From positions 37,252 through 101,251 of the forward strand of contig CAYXHZ010000005.1 in assembly GCA_964465065.1 (NCBI GenBank): a stretch of 64,000 nt of DNA. The letters are read 5' to 3'. The first letter of the stretch is position 1. Each line of letters starts with the position of its first letter. The notes beneath the pieces were generated by a model. It was not told where the DNA came from. It was given only the letters and a program-made list of their open reading frames with translations, and made no database searches. The translations under genes were made by a program, and so were the position numbers. This document shows, in pieces, positions 16,785-25,942 of the stretch. Source of the stretch: CAYMND01 sp964465065. GTDB taxonomy: Bacteria > Acidobacteriota > Aminicenantia > UBA2199.

Positions 16785-18887
16785 ATGGATAATCAGTTTC
16801 AGATTCAGAAAAGAGACGGCCGTTATGTACCATTTGAATTGAATAAAATTGAAATGGCCATCGCCAAGGCCTTCCGGGCCACCGGCCAGAAAGACCCGGA
16901 ACGGGTCCGGCTCATGGGGCAGGCCGTTTTCGCCGAATTGAAGATCCGTTACTTCGATCATCAGCTGGTTCCGGGGGTTGAAGAGGTTCAGGATCTGGTC
17001 GAAGGGCAGCTCATCCGCGAGAATCTGGCCGCCACCGCCAAAGCCTACATTCTCTACCGGGAAAAGCGGGCCGAGATGCGCGATATCCGCCAGAATTTTC
17101 TCGACGGCGTCAAAGTCGTCGACGATTACCTGCAGATGAACGACTGGCGGGTAAAAGAGAATTCCAACATGTCCTATTCCCTGCAGGGGCTCAATCACCA
17201 CATCTCTTCCAAACTGGTGGCCAAATACTGGCTGCGCAAGCTGTTCCCACTGGACGTGCGCCTGGCTCACGAGGAGGGGGATGTTCATATTCATGATCTC
17301 GGCGTTCTGGGGCCGTACTGCGTCGGTTGGGATCTGGAGGACCTGCTGCGGGTTGGTTTCACCGGGGCCAAAGGCAAGGTCGAATCCAAGCCGGCGCGGC
17401 ATTTCCGTACCGCCCTGGGCCAGATTGTCAACTTTTTCTATACTCTCCAGGGCGAAGCCGCCGGCGCCCAGGCTTTCTCCAATTTCGACACCCTGTTGGC
17501 GCCGCTGGTGCACTATGACGAACTGGATTACCAGGAAGTCAAGCAATGCATGCAGGAATTCGTTTTCAACCTGAACGTGCCGACCCGGGTCGGATTCCAG
17601 ACTCCGTTCACCAACATCACCATGGACCTGGTACCGCCGTCGACTCTGGCCGACAAGCCGGTCATCGTCGCCGGTCAGGAACAGGAGCGGACCTACAAGG
17701 ATTTCATCGCCGAAATGGACATGATCAACCGCGCCTTTGCCGAGGTGATGATGGCCGGGGACGCCAAAGGCCGCATTTTCACCTTTCCGATACCGACCTA
17801 CAATATCGGCAACGATTTCGACTGGGACAGCGATCAGCTCAAACCGATCTGGGAGATGACCGCCAAGTACGGCATTCCGTATTTCGCCAATTTCGTCAAT
17901 TCGGATATGAAGCCGGAGGACGCCCGGTCGATGTGCTGTCGGTTGCGCCTGGACAACCGGGAACTGTGGAAACGGGGCGGCGGGCTGTTCGGCGCCAATC
18001 CGCTGACCGGATCGATCGGCGTGGTCACCATCAACCTGCCGCGCATCGGCTATCGGGCCAAGACCCGGGAGCAGTTCTACAACATTCTGGACCGTCTGAT
18101 CGATATCGGCGTCGACGCTTTGGAAATCAAGCGCAAGAACATCGAGCGTTTTACTCACCTGCAACTGTATCCGTTCACCAAATTCTACCTGCGGTCCATA
18201 AAGGAAACCCACGGTTGTTACTGGAAATTCCATTTTTCGACCATCGGCATCGTCGGCATGAACGAGGCCCTGCTCAACTTCATGGGCAAACCGATCACCG
18301 ACTCCGAGGGCAAGGCTTTCGCGCTCGAGGTTCTCGATCATATGCGCCAGCGTCTGGCCGATATTCAGGAAGAAACGGGCAACATGTACAATCTGGAGGC
18401 GACGCCTGCCGAAGGGGCCGCCTACCGCCTGGCGCGCATCGACCGGGAAAAAATGCCGGACATCGTCAGCTCGGGGGTCAAGGAACCGTATTACACGAAT
18501 TCGGTACACGCCCCGGTGGAGAGCTACGACGATCTGTTCGAGCTGTTGGCCCACCAGGATGAACTTCAGGTCAAATTCACCGGTGGTACGGTGGTGCACC
18601 TGTTTTTCGGCGAAAACATCCAGGACTGGCGTACGGTCAGGTCGCTGACCCGAAAAATAACCAACCGTTTCCGGCTGCCCTATTTTTCGTTCACACCCAC
18701 TTTCTCCATATCTCCGGCCTCCGGTTATATCCCGGGCATCCACACCTTCGACCCGATGGTGCAGGATCCGGCCGATTTCGAACGGTACGGGGTGTTGATG
18801 GAGATGGACGAGGACGAACTGGAAAACATGCCGTCCGGGTCCTACCTCGTGATCCATGACGACGACGAGAAGATGCCGATTCAGTGA
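16785..18887 (+). CDS. nrdD: anaerobic (class III) ribonucleoside triphosphate reductase, catalytic chain lacking the glycyl-radical end
   Basis: This 700-residue chain reduces ribonucleoside triphosphates to deoxy forms in anaerobic growth. ATG 16785 has GGAGAGG upstream. An ATP-cone allosteric domain (about 1-95) precedes the barrel. The probable thiyl-radical cysteine is in MCCRLRL (C384/C385), followed by NPLTGSIGVVTINLPRIG. The odd part is the C-terminus. Where the family has a cysteine-rich zinc site (SICP..HGY...CP), this protein reads SISPASGYIPG and HTFDP, then an acidic tail and a stop. No RVxGY glycyl-radical motif is present. That motif is encoded by the next gene (18935-19120). 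An NrdG activase follows. Confidence 0.93.
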   Translation: MDNQFQIQKRDGRYVPFELNKIEMAIAKAFRATGQKDPERVRLMGQAVFAELKIRYFDHQLVPGVEEVQDLVEGQLIRENLAATAKAYILYREKRAEMRDIRQNFLDGVKVVDDYLQMNDWRVKENSNMSYSLQGLNHHISSKLVAKYWLRKLFPLDVRLAHEEGDVHIHDLGVLGPYCVGWDLEDLLRVGFTGAKGKVESKPARHFRTALGQIVNFFYTLQGEAAGAQAFSNFDTLLAPLVHYDELDYQEVKQCMQEFVFNLNVPTRVGFQTPFTNITMDLVPPSTLADKPVIVAGQEQERTYKDFIAEMDMINRAFAEVMMAGDAKGRIFTFPIPTYNIGNDFDWDSDQLKPIWEMTAKYGIPYFANFVNSDMKPEDARSMCCRLRLDNRELWKRGGGLFGANPLTGSIGVVTINLPRIGYRAKTREQFYNILDRLIDIGVDALEIKRKNIERFTHLQLYPFTKFYLRSIKETHGCYWKFHFSTIGIVGMNEALLNFMGKPITDSEGKAFALEVLDHMRQRLADIQEETGNMYNLEATPAEGAAYRLARIDREKMPDIVSSGVKEPYYTNSVHAPVESYDDLFELLAHQDELQVKFTGGTVVHLFFGENIQDWRTVRSLTRKITNRFRLPYFSFTPTFSISPASGYIPGIHTFDPMVQDPADFERYGVLMEMDEDELENMPSGSYLVIHDDDEKMPIQ

Positions 18888-18934
18888 ACAAGTCCGTGTA
18901 ACGATATGACGACGATGACGATGAGGAGGAGACG

Positions 18935-19120
18935 ATGATCAATCCGCGTGAGGAACTGCTCAAGGACAAGAAGAAAGTACTGGTAAAAGTCATCCCGACT
19001 GAAGTCTACTCTCGGGTTGTCGGTTATTACCGCCCCATTCAGAACTGGAATAAAGGCAAGGTGGAGGAGTTCAGCCACCGGCAGATGATCGATCCCAAAC
19101 GGATCGACCTGGACGACTGA
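18935..19120 (+). CDS. free-standing glycyl-radical domain of class III ribonucleotide reductase
   Basis: The 61-residue protein contains EVYSRVVGYYRPIQNWNKGK, the hallmark C-terminal glycyl-radical loop of NrdD; G30 is the expected radical glycine. It has its own GAGGAGGAG site and ATG, 47 bases after the nrdD stop, and is in a different frame from nrdD. Family zinc cysteines are absent. NrdG next door should make the radical on G30, and this subunit would then have to insert its loop into NrdD to form the cysteine radical. Fit, spacing and a clean ribosome site argue for a true split gene over a sequencing frameshift. Confidence 0.85.
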   Translation: MINPREELLKDKKKVLVKVIPTEVYSRVVGYYRPIQNWNKGKVEEFSHRQMIDPKRIDLDD

Positions 19121-19141
19121 GTCCGGCGCGGGCGCGGCGAG

Positions 19142-19891
19142 TTGGGCTGGATCAAAGGATTTGTCGGCCTTTCCCTGATAGACTACCCCGATAAAATCGC
19201 GGCGGCAGTCTTTTGCGGGGGCTGCCCGTTTCGTTGCCCTTTCTGTCACAACGTCAAACTGGTGCTGGATCCGGCCGGGTTGCCGGATTATCGTGAAGAC
19301 GATATCCTGGCGCGTCTGGAATCGCGATGCGGTTTCTGCGACGGGGTGGTGATCAGTGGCGGGGAGCCGCTGATGCATCCCGGTCTGGAACTTTTCGTCC
19401 GCAAACTGAAAAGCCTGGGCTTTTCGGTCAAACTGGATACCAACGGTTATTATCCGGAACCGCTGGCCCGTTTGCTGGACAGCGGACTCCTCGATTTCGT
19501 ATCCATGGACCTCAAGTCCACAGTTAAAAAATACGCTCAGGCCGCCGGGGTTCAGATCGACTGGTGGCGTATCGAACGCGCCATCACCCTGCTCAACCGC
19601 AGCCAGGTAAAGCACGAGTTCCGCACCACCCTGGTACCGGGTCTGGTGAACCGGGCGGACCTGGTCGAGATGGCTTTGATTCTGGGGCAAAGCGCTCCCT
19701 GGGTGTTGCAGCCGTTCCGGCCGTTGAGCACACTGGAACCCGGTTATACGCGGCTGGCTCCTTACAGCGAGGCCGAGACTGGCGAACTGTTGCGCCAGGC
19801 GCAGACGCTCAAGGCCAATGTCAGCGTCCGGCTCGATTTCGATCCAGCCGACCGGCACTTCAACCAGAAGGCCGTGTCGATCACCGCCTGA
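19142..19891 (+). CDS. nrdG: anaerobic ribonucleotide reductase activating protein, radical SAM
   Basis: The protein has about 249 residues with the radical-SAM cluster motif CPFRCPFC (CxxxCxxC, about residues 28-35) and a downstream ISGGEPL motif. It would use S-adenosylmethionine and a 4Fe-4S cluster to form the glycyl radical on the small protein at 18935. The start appears to be TTG 19142, 21 bases after the small gene's stop, with only a weak ribosome site (GGCGAG). Length and motifs fit the PflA/NrdG-like activase family that often accompanies nrdD. Confidence 0.9.
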   Translation: MGWIKGFVGLSLIDYPDKIAAAVFCGGCPFRCPFCHNVKLVLDPAGLPDYREDDILARLESRCGFCDGVVISGGEPLMHPGLELFVRKLKSLGFSVKLDTNGYYPEPLARLLDSGLLDFVSMDLKSTVKKYAQAAGVQIDWWRIERAITLLNRSQVKHEFRTTLVPGLVNRADLVEMALILGQSAPWVLQPFRPLSTLEPGYTRLAPYSEAETGELLRQAQTLKANVSVRLDFDPADRHFNQKAVSITA

Positions 19892-19920
19892 AATTCAAAC
19901 GATGGTAAAAAGAGGCAAGC

Positions 19921-22900
19921 ATGTCCGTGTTTGACCAAACCCCTGTCTTCACTACTGTGGAATTGCTACCGATCCTGCAGGCGAATTACGGCCTGGAAGG
20001 GGACTTGACGAGCCTGCCTTCCGAGCGGGACCAGAACTTTCGGCTGAGCTGCCGGGATGGACGGCGGTATGTCGTGAAAATCGCCAATGCCGCAGAGGAT
20101 CTGGCCGCGCTGGATTTCCAGAACCGGGTGCTGAACCGGCTCGCTACCGTTCTGGAGCTGACGCCGCGACTCCTGTCGACTCTCGATGGCCGGCAGATCT
20201 GCGAGGTCCCGGGATCGGATGGCCGAGGTCGGCACCTGCTGAGGGTGCTGAGTTTTCTGCCCGGAGAGCCGCTGGCCCGCTGCCCGATCCATTCGCCGGC
20301 GCTGCTGGGAGATTTGGGACGGACTCTGGCCGAAGTGGACCGGGCGCTGGCGGAATTGGGTGAAAACCCGTTTCACGAGGATTTCCCCTGGCATCCGGAC
20401 CAGGCTTTCGCCGTCATCGCCGAACATGCCGGTAAAATCAGCGAGCCTGGGTTGCGGCGAAAAATCCGTGTTTTCGCCGGGGAAGCCCGCGAACGTCTGC
20501 AAACCGTATGGTCCGAATTGCCGCGCAGTCTGATCTACAACGACGCCAACGACTACAACGTACTGGTCCAGCGGCAGCGGGTCAGCGGCCTGATCGATTT
20601 CGGCGATCTGGTCTACGGCAGCACCGTAGCCGACCCTGCGGTGGCCTGCGCCTACGCCGTTCTGGGCAAGTCCGATCCGCTGGCGGCCATTCTGCCGATC
20701 GTAAGCGCCTACCATCGGGTCCGGCCGCTCGCTGGCAACGAGATCGCCGCCCTGATCGACCTGTTGCGCCTGCGCTTGTGCGTCAGTGTCTGCCTGGCCG
20801 CCTGGCAGAGGCGGCGACGGCCACAGGATGAGTATCTGTTCATCAGTCAGCAGCCGATCATGGCCGCGCTGCCCGGTCTGCTGAGCCTGAACTACGGCCT
20901 GACCCTGGCCCGTTTGCGTCAGGCCTGTGATGCAGACCCTCTGGAGAATGCCCGGGGCGTTTTGGACTGGCTGCAGCGGGAGAGAGACCGGAACGGGTTT
21001 GCGCCGGTCGTTGAAGCTGATTGGTCCGGTCATAAGCTGAAGGTGCTGGACCTGAGTATCGCCAGTCCGCTGTATCAGGGGGATCCGCAGCGAAACGGCG
21101 AGGCGGAACTGACAGCCCGCATCCAGGCCGAAACGGACGGCGCACAGCCAGGAGTCGGCCGTTACGACGAGGCCAGGTTGCTCTACGTTTCCCCCCTGTT
21201 TCAGACCGGCCCGACCGGTACCGAAGCGCGGACGGTGCACCTGGGTGTCGACCTGTTCATGCCTCCGGGTACAGCGGTATTCGCCCCGCTGGACGGTGTG
21301 GTGCACGCTTTCGCCCGCAACCGCGCCCGGCTCGATTATGGTCCGGTGATCATTCTGAAGCATCGCGATCCGCATGGCCGGACTTTTTATACGCTGTACG
21401 GCCATCTCAGCCCGGCTTCGCTGCGCGGGCTTCACATCGGTAAAGTCATTCCCAAAGGCGAGCGCTTTGCCCGGCTCGGTACGGCCGAAGTGAACGGCGG
21501 CTGGACGCCGCACCTGCATTTCCAGATCATATTGGACCTGTTCGGACTGGGAACCGATTTTCCGGGAGTGGCCAGGCCAAGCGAAAGGGAATTCTGGTGC
21601 ACCGTGTCGCCGGACCCCAACCTGATTCTGGGCATACCCCACGATGCTTTTCCGGCGCCCGACCCCGACCGCAGCCAGACACTGGCGGCGCGCAAGCGCT
21701 ACATCGGCCCCAGCCTGTCCATCGGCTACCAGGAACCGGTCAAGCTTGTCCGAGGCTGGATGCAGTACCTCTACGACGAAAACGGCCGCCGATATCTGGA
21801 CTGCTACAACAACGTGCCCCATGTCGGCCACTGCCACCCGAAAGTGGTGGAGGCAATACGTCGCCAGACAGGCCTTCTCAACACCAACACCCGCTATCTT
21901 CACGACCATATCAATGCATTTGCCGAAAAGCTGACGGCCACCCTGCCCGAAAAGCTGCAGGTATGCTACTTTCTCAACTCGGCCAGCGAGGCCAACGAAC
22001 TGGCTCTGCGTCTGGCCCGGACTGTCACCGGCCGCCGCGACATGATCGTTCTGGAAGCCGCTTATCACGGCCATACTTCGTCGTTGATCGACATCAGCCC
22101 CTACAAGCACGACGGTCCCGGAGGCCTGGGGGCACCGGACTGGGTGCATGCGGCTCCGTTGGCCGATGTCTACCGCGGCCGCTACAAGGCCGACGATCCC
22201 CGGGCCGGGGCAAAGTACGCCGCCGCTGTGGCTGAGATATTGGCAGGCATGCGCCGCAACGGCCGGGCACCGGCCGGCTTCATCGCCGAGAGCTGTCCCA
22301 GCGTCGGCGGGCAGATATTTTTTCCTGCAGGCTATCTCGCGGAGGTGTACCGGCTGGTCCGCGCCGCCGGAGGCGTATGCATCGCCGACGAGGTGCAGAC
22401 CGGTTACGGCCGCATCGGCAACGGATTTTACGCCTTCGAAACTCAGGGCGTCGAGCCGGATATGGTCGTACTGGGCAAGCCCATCGGCAACGGTCACCCC
22501 CTGGCTGCCCTGGTCACCACCCGGGAGATCGCCGACGCTTTCCACAACGGCATGGAATTTTTCAGCACCTTCGGCGGCAATCCGGTGTCCTGCCTGGTCG
22601 GCGCCACCGTTCTCGACGTGGTCCTGGAAGAACGTTTGCAGGCGCACGCCCTGGAAACGGGAAACCACCTGCTTGCCGGATTGCGACCGCTGAAGGAGAA
22701 ACACGTCGTTGTCGGCGACGTCCGCGGCAGCGGCCTGTTTCTCGGAGTCGAGCTGGTGCGCGACCGCAGGACCCTGGAACCGGCCGACAGCGAGGCGGCC
22801 TACGTGGTGAACCGGCTGCGGCAGGAGGGCATCCTGCTGGGCAGCGACGGTCCCTTTCACAACGTGATCAAGATCCGCCCGCCCATGCCCTTCGATACCT

Positions 22901-22953
22901 CAGACGCCGATTTCCTGGTCTCGGTTCTCGACCAGGTTCTCGGCGAACTGTAG
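19921..22953 (+). CDS. fusion: aminoglycoside-phosphotransferase-like kinase, M23 peptidase-like domain, class III aminotransferase-like domain
   Basis: This 1010-residue protein has three domains. Residues about 20-330 form a choline/hydroxylysine-kinase-like fold with YNDANDYNVL and IDFGD catalytic motifs. Residues about 430-545 are M23-like with HLGVD (H440, D444) and HLHF (H531, H533), so the zinc site looks intact. Residues about 590-1010 are a class III PLP enzyme with the Schiff-base lysine in GKPIGNG (K853). In animals the first and last activities act in sequence: hydroxylysine kinase, then ammoniophospholyase on the phosphorylated amine. Use of hydroxylysine, ethanolamine or a related amine is therefore a reasonable inference. 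No signal peptide is visible, so an M23 cell-wall role is puzzling. Confidence 0.85.
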   Translation: MSVFDQTPVFTTVELLPILQANYGLEGDLTSLPSERDQNFRLSCRDGRRYVVKIANAAEDLAALDFQNRVLNRLATVLELTPRLLSTLDGRQICEVPGSDGRGRHLLRVLSFLPGEPLARCPIHSPALLGDLGRTLAEVDRALAELGENPFHEDFPWHPDQAFAVIAEHAGKISEPGLRRKIRVFAGEARERLQTVWSELPRSLIYNDANDYNVLVQRQRVSGLIDFGDLVYGSTVADPAVACAYAVLGKSDPLAAILPIVSAYHRVRPLAGNEIAALIDLLRLRLCVSVCLAAWQRRRRPQDEYLFISQQPIMAALPGLLSLNYGLTLARLRQACDADPLENARGVLDWLQRERDRNGFAPVVEADWSGHKLKVLDLSIASPLYQGDPQRNGEAELTARIQAETDGAQPGVGRYDEARLLYVSPLFQTGPTGTEARTVHLGVDLFMPPGTAVFAPLDGVVHAFARNRARLDYGPVIILKHRDPHGRTFYTLYGHLSPASLRGLHIGKVIPKGERFARLGTAEVNGGWTPHLHFQIILDLFGLGTDFPGVARPSEREFWCTVSPDPNLILGIPHDAFPAPDPDRSQTLAARKRYIGPSLSIGYQEPVKLVRGWMQYLYDENGRRYLDCYNNVPHVGHCHPKVVEAIRRQTGLLNTNTRYLHDHINAFAEKLTATLPEKLQVCYFLNSASEANELALRLARTVTGRRDMIVLEAAYHGHTSSLIDISPYKHDGPGGLGAPDWVHAAPLADVYRGRYKADDPRAGAKYAAAVAEILAGMRRNGRAPAGFIAESCPSVGGQIFFPAGYLAEVYRLVRAAGGVCIADEVQTGYGRIGNGFYAFETQGVEPDMVVLGKPIGNGHPLAALVTTREIADAFHNGMEFFSTFGGNPVSCLVGATVLDVVLEERLQAHALETGNHLLAGLRPLKEKHVVVGDVRGSGLFLGVELVRDRRTLEPADSEAAYVVNRLRQEGILLGSDGPFHNVIKIRPPMPFDTSDADFLVSVLDQVLGEL

Positions 22954-23127
22954 AGGCCAGGTACTGATTAGAATCATTGGCAGGCGCTGACGATGGCAAT
23001 CGGCCGGGAATCGATCGGATTCGAATTTAGCTTCCAAATAAAAATATTTCATACAAGTAACCTTCGGACGGCTTTTGAGCGTATTCTAGGCCTACGGCTT
23101 TATACATCCCAAGCATAGGAGATGACA

Positions 23128-24237
23128 ATGGCTTCACATGCGGCGGCTTGTATTATTTGTGTTGTCACGATCGGTATGATGGGAATTTTTCCAATATCCG
23201 CTTCACAAAATGTGAGACAGGACAGTATCTGCCTTGTGTTTGACTCCAGCGAGGCCGAGCGGGTACTGTCTCTGCTGCAGCTGCGCCGATCCGGACGGGA
23301 TATCCCGGAGTCGGAGTGGCAAAAGCTCTTTACCTGCAGGCCGTACCTGCGGTTGAAGAAGCGTGAAGCGTTCATCGGCGAGATGTTTCGAAACCCGAAA
23401 AACGTATTTGATGATGAAGACTTCAAGAAATTTATCTTGAGTGAATCACTACTGCTGCGATACCAGGAACTTCGGAAAGCCCTGGAGCGATGGGGAAAGG
23501 TGGATCTGGAGCGCACTGCATACCGGGTTCTGCAATACCTGCCGAAAGGTGCGGTGATACACAGTTCTGTGTATCCGATGATCAAGCCCAGAGAGAATTC
23601 GTTTGTCTGGGAGATGGACACCGATCCGGCCATATTTCTATATCTGGCTCCCGAAATTAGCGGAGAGAAATTTGAAAACACGGTTGCTCATGAGATGCAC
23701 CACATTGGTTTGTCCAGTTTGGAAGATGAATATAATAAAAAGATCGAGTCTCTGGATGATAAGGCAAAAAGTGCAGCCCGATGGATGGGGGCTTTCGGAG
23801 AAGGATTCGCCATGCTGGCCGCCGCCGGTGGACCTGACTGCCATCCGCATTCGGTCAGCTCCATCGAGGAACGGAATCGCTGGAACGGCGACATGGCCAA
23901 TTTCGCCCATGACCTGCGCGAAGTGGAGGCCTTTTTTCTGTCTATTGTCAACGGAGATTTTGCCGATGATGAAGCCGTAACTGCAAAAGGATCGAGTTAT
24001 TTCGGTGTTCAGGGCGCCTGGTACACTGTGGGATATAAAATGGCTGTGACCGTGGAAAAATGCTACGGCCGCAAACTGCTGCTGGAAACGATGCTCGATC
24101 CTCGTTTGCTATTGATCCATTACAATCGGGCGGTACAAGAGTTGAACTCCAAATGCGAATCTCCTTTGCCGCTTTGGTCTCAGGAAATTTTATATAAGAC
24201 TTTTCCACAGTGGGAAAAAGGGGACATCACTCGGTAA
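23128..24237 (+). CDS. exported putative zinc metalloprotease (DUF5700-like)
   Basis: The 369-residue protein starts at ATG 23128 (TAGGAG upstream; ATG 23122 would be too close to it). A hydrophobic N-terminal stretch (about 5-26) looks like a signal peptide or anchor. The motif VAHEMHHIGLSS near residue 192 supplies HExxH, with downstream acidic residues that could complete a zinc site. The overall layout resembles DUF5700, annotated as putative zinc-dependent peptidases. Codon and base composition appear a little more AT-rich than the neighbours. No operon partner is evident, and the substrate is unknown. Confidence 0.7.
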   Translation: MASHAAACIICVVTIGMMGIFPISASQNVRQDSICLVFDSSEAERVLSLLQLRRSGRDIPESEWQKLFTCRPYLRLKKREAFIGEMFRNPKNVFDDEDFKKFILSESLLLRYQELRKALERWGKVDLERTAYRVLQYLPKGAVIHSSVYPMIKPRENSFVWEMDTDPAIFLYLAPEISGEKFENTVAHEMHHIGLSSLEDEYNKKIESLDDKAKSAARWMGAFGEGFAMLAAAGGPDCHPHSVSSIEERNRWNGDMANFAHDLREVEAFFLSIVNGDFADDEAVTAKGSSYFGVQGAWYTVGYKMAVTVEKCYGRKLLLETMLDPRLLLIHYNRAVQELNSKCESPLPLWSQEILYKTFPQWEKGDITR

Positions 24238-24261
24238 TCCGTCCAGTAAAAATCTGAAACT

Positions 24262-24867
24262 CTACGCACCGTTGCGGTGGCGCCGGTAGGATCTTTGCGC
24301 CTTCACCCGGTTCCCGCAGACCTTCATGTCGCACCAGCGGCGGCTGTGGTTCTTGCTGCGGTCCAGAAACAACCAGCGGCAATCCGCGCAATCGCATTCC
24401 CGCACATGGTGCAGATCCTCCGAAGTCAGCAATCCGGCCGCCGATTTGACGATGGGCCAGAGCGGGGAGTCGAGCCGAATGGTCGGGGCAGGCCAGCCCA
24501 GGCGAAACCCGCCCGGTTCCGTCTGCAGCTGCAGCCGGGAATGGCTCTCGCTCAGAAAACGACTGAAGAGTGCCAGGTCATCAGCGGAGCTTGACTCTTG
24601 TCTCAGGTGATTGCTCACGATGCGGAACAGGCACTCGCGCAGTTCGATGGCCTTGCTCAGAGCTGCGACCGCCGCATCGGGATCAGATGCCGCCGCTTGC
24701 AGCAGCGCGGCCCGTTGCTTGTCTGGGATCGCTCCCGCCTGACAGGCCCAGTCTGTCAGGTCCTGATAGGAGGTCAACAGTTCTTTCTGCTTTCCGGCCA
24801 GAGGCCGGTTGTCCAGGGTGTTGATGAAATCGAGCGAGATTTCTCCGGCGACGATTTGATACTTCAT
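24262..24867 (-). CDS. CGNR zinc-finger/ABATE-domain regulator
   Basis: The 201-residue protein has an N-terminal ABATE domain (about 1-130) and a C-terminal CGNR zinc finger with cysteines in RECDCADCRWLFLD and the motif KVCGNRVKAQ, followed by a basic end. This family is thought to bind DNA and often sits beside transporters or stress genes. ATG 24867 has GAGGA upstream. The gene is divergent from the EamA transporter at 24992, its most likely target. Confidence 0.85.
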   Translation of the reverse strand: MKYQIVAGEISLDFINTLDNRPLAGKQKELLTSYQDLTDWACQAGAIPDKQRAALLQAAASDPDAAVAALSKAIELRECLFRIVSNHLRQESSSADDLALFSRFLSESHSRLQLQTEPGGFRLGWPAPTIRLDSPLWPIVKSAAGLLTSEDLHHVRECDCADCRWLFLDRSKNHSRRWCDMKVCGNRVKAQRSYRRHRNGA

Positions 24868-24923
24868 ACAGTTTTCCTCGAGTTTTACACCGCTATTATA
24901 ACCGAAAAACCGTTTTCCGACTC

Positions 24924-24952
24924 TTGACAATCCGTTCACAATGAAATAAACT
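24924..24952 (+). promoter_or_regulatory. sigma-70-like promoter for the EamA transporter
   Basis: TTGACA (24924-24929) and TAAACT (24947-24952) are 17 bases apart and lie 39 bases before the EamA start, inside the gap shared with the divergent CGNR gene. Confidence 0.6.
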
Positions 24953-24991
24953 AACCACCATGGGCGATATTAGATGGTTATAGAGGTGATC

Positions 24992-25942
24992 ATGAACTCA
25001 TCGTCGCTAACCTATTCAGGTTCGATGGCAAGGCCTTCGCGCTTGTCCGTGATCCTGGCTTTCCTGGCCATCTACCTGATCTGGGGGACCACATATCTGG
25101 CGATCCGCTATGTCGTGGAGACGATTCCGCCTTTGATCAGCGCCGCTGTGCGGCACAGTGTCGCGGGATTGATTCTTCTGGGGCTCGCCTGGTGGCGTGG
25201 ATTCCGGTCGCGTTGGGAGCACTGGCGGTCCGGACTGATCCTCGGCGGACTCTTCTTTCTGATCGGGCACGGTTGTCTGCACTGGTCGGAACAGTACGTT
25301 TCGTCGGGTTTGGCCTCGCTTTTGATTGCCAGCGAGCCGCTGTGGATCCTGCTCATGGGCGCCGCCATGGGGCAGCAGAAGATCAACTGGAAAAACGGAT
25401 CCGGACTCCTGCTCGGCCTTGCCGGAGTGGCGGTGCTGTCGGTCGGCGAAATATCGACGTCGGTCTCGCAGGCCTGGGGGGCGGTCGCAGTCCTGGCGGG
25501 GGCCGCTTCCTGGGCTTTGGGCGTTTGCATCTCGCCCCGTTTGCGTTTGCCGGGCGATGCGCTGGGACGGTCCGCGCTGCCCTTGACCTGCGGGGCGGTC
25601 CTGCTGTTCATGGCATCCTTCATCAGCGGCGAATTTTCCAGGGTCAGCTGGAATGCAGTATCATCCCGATCATTGCTGGGACTGGCCTTTTTGATCGTTT
25701 TCGGTTCGGTGCTGGCTTTTTCGGCGTATACCTGGCTGCTGCAGCACTGTTCGTCGACCCTGGTGGCCACCCACAGCTTCGTCAATCCCCTGGTTGCGGT
25801 GTTGATCGGCTGGCTGCTGGCCGACGAAGCGCTGAGTGTGCGCCTCGTACTGGCCACGGCGGTGATCCTGGCGGCCATCGTCTTGATCCAGCGAGCTGAT
25901 CGGCATGCGGACCGACGACTTGGCAAAGACCGATCAGCGTAA
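24992..25942 (+). CDS. EamA/DMT-superfamily exporter
   Basis: The 316-residue inner-membrane protein has ten predicted hydrophobic helices in two EamA repeats, the typical layout of drug/metabolite transporters (RhaT/YdcZ/PecM type). The motif WGTTYLAIRY in the first helix is characteristic. ATG 24992 has GAGGTGA; ATG 24974 is the alternative. The stop overlaps the convergent Xaa-Pro peptidase stop by 9 bases. Substrates in this family range from amino acids to riboflavin and cannot be inferred. Regulation by the divergent CGNR protein is likely. Confidence 0.85.
   Translation: MNSSSLTYSGSMARPSRLSVILAFLAIYLIWGTTYLAIRYVVETIPPLISAAVRHSVAGLILLGLAWWRGFRSRWEHWRSGLILGGLFFLIGHGCLHWSEQYVSSGLASLLIASEPLWILLMGAAMGQQKINWKNGSGLLLGLAGVAVLSVGEISTSVSQAWGAVAVLAGAASWALGVCISPRLRLPGDALGRSALPLTCGAVLLFMASFISGEFSRVSWNAVSSRSLLGLAFLIVFGSVLAFSAYTWLLQHCSSTLVATHSFVNPLVAVLIGWLLADEALSVRLVLATAVILAAIVLIQRADRHADRRLGKDRSA

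Noticed and set aside
16734..18857. A 707-codon open frame opposite nrdD
   Set aside because: It is a shadow frame: low-complexity, no ribosome site, no recognisable domain, and it covers exactly the conserved nrdD gene.
19966..22860. A 964-codon open frame opposite the fusion gene
   Set aside because: The plus-strand product has three clear domains; the antisense frame has none.
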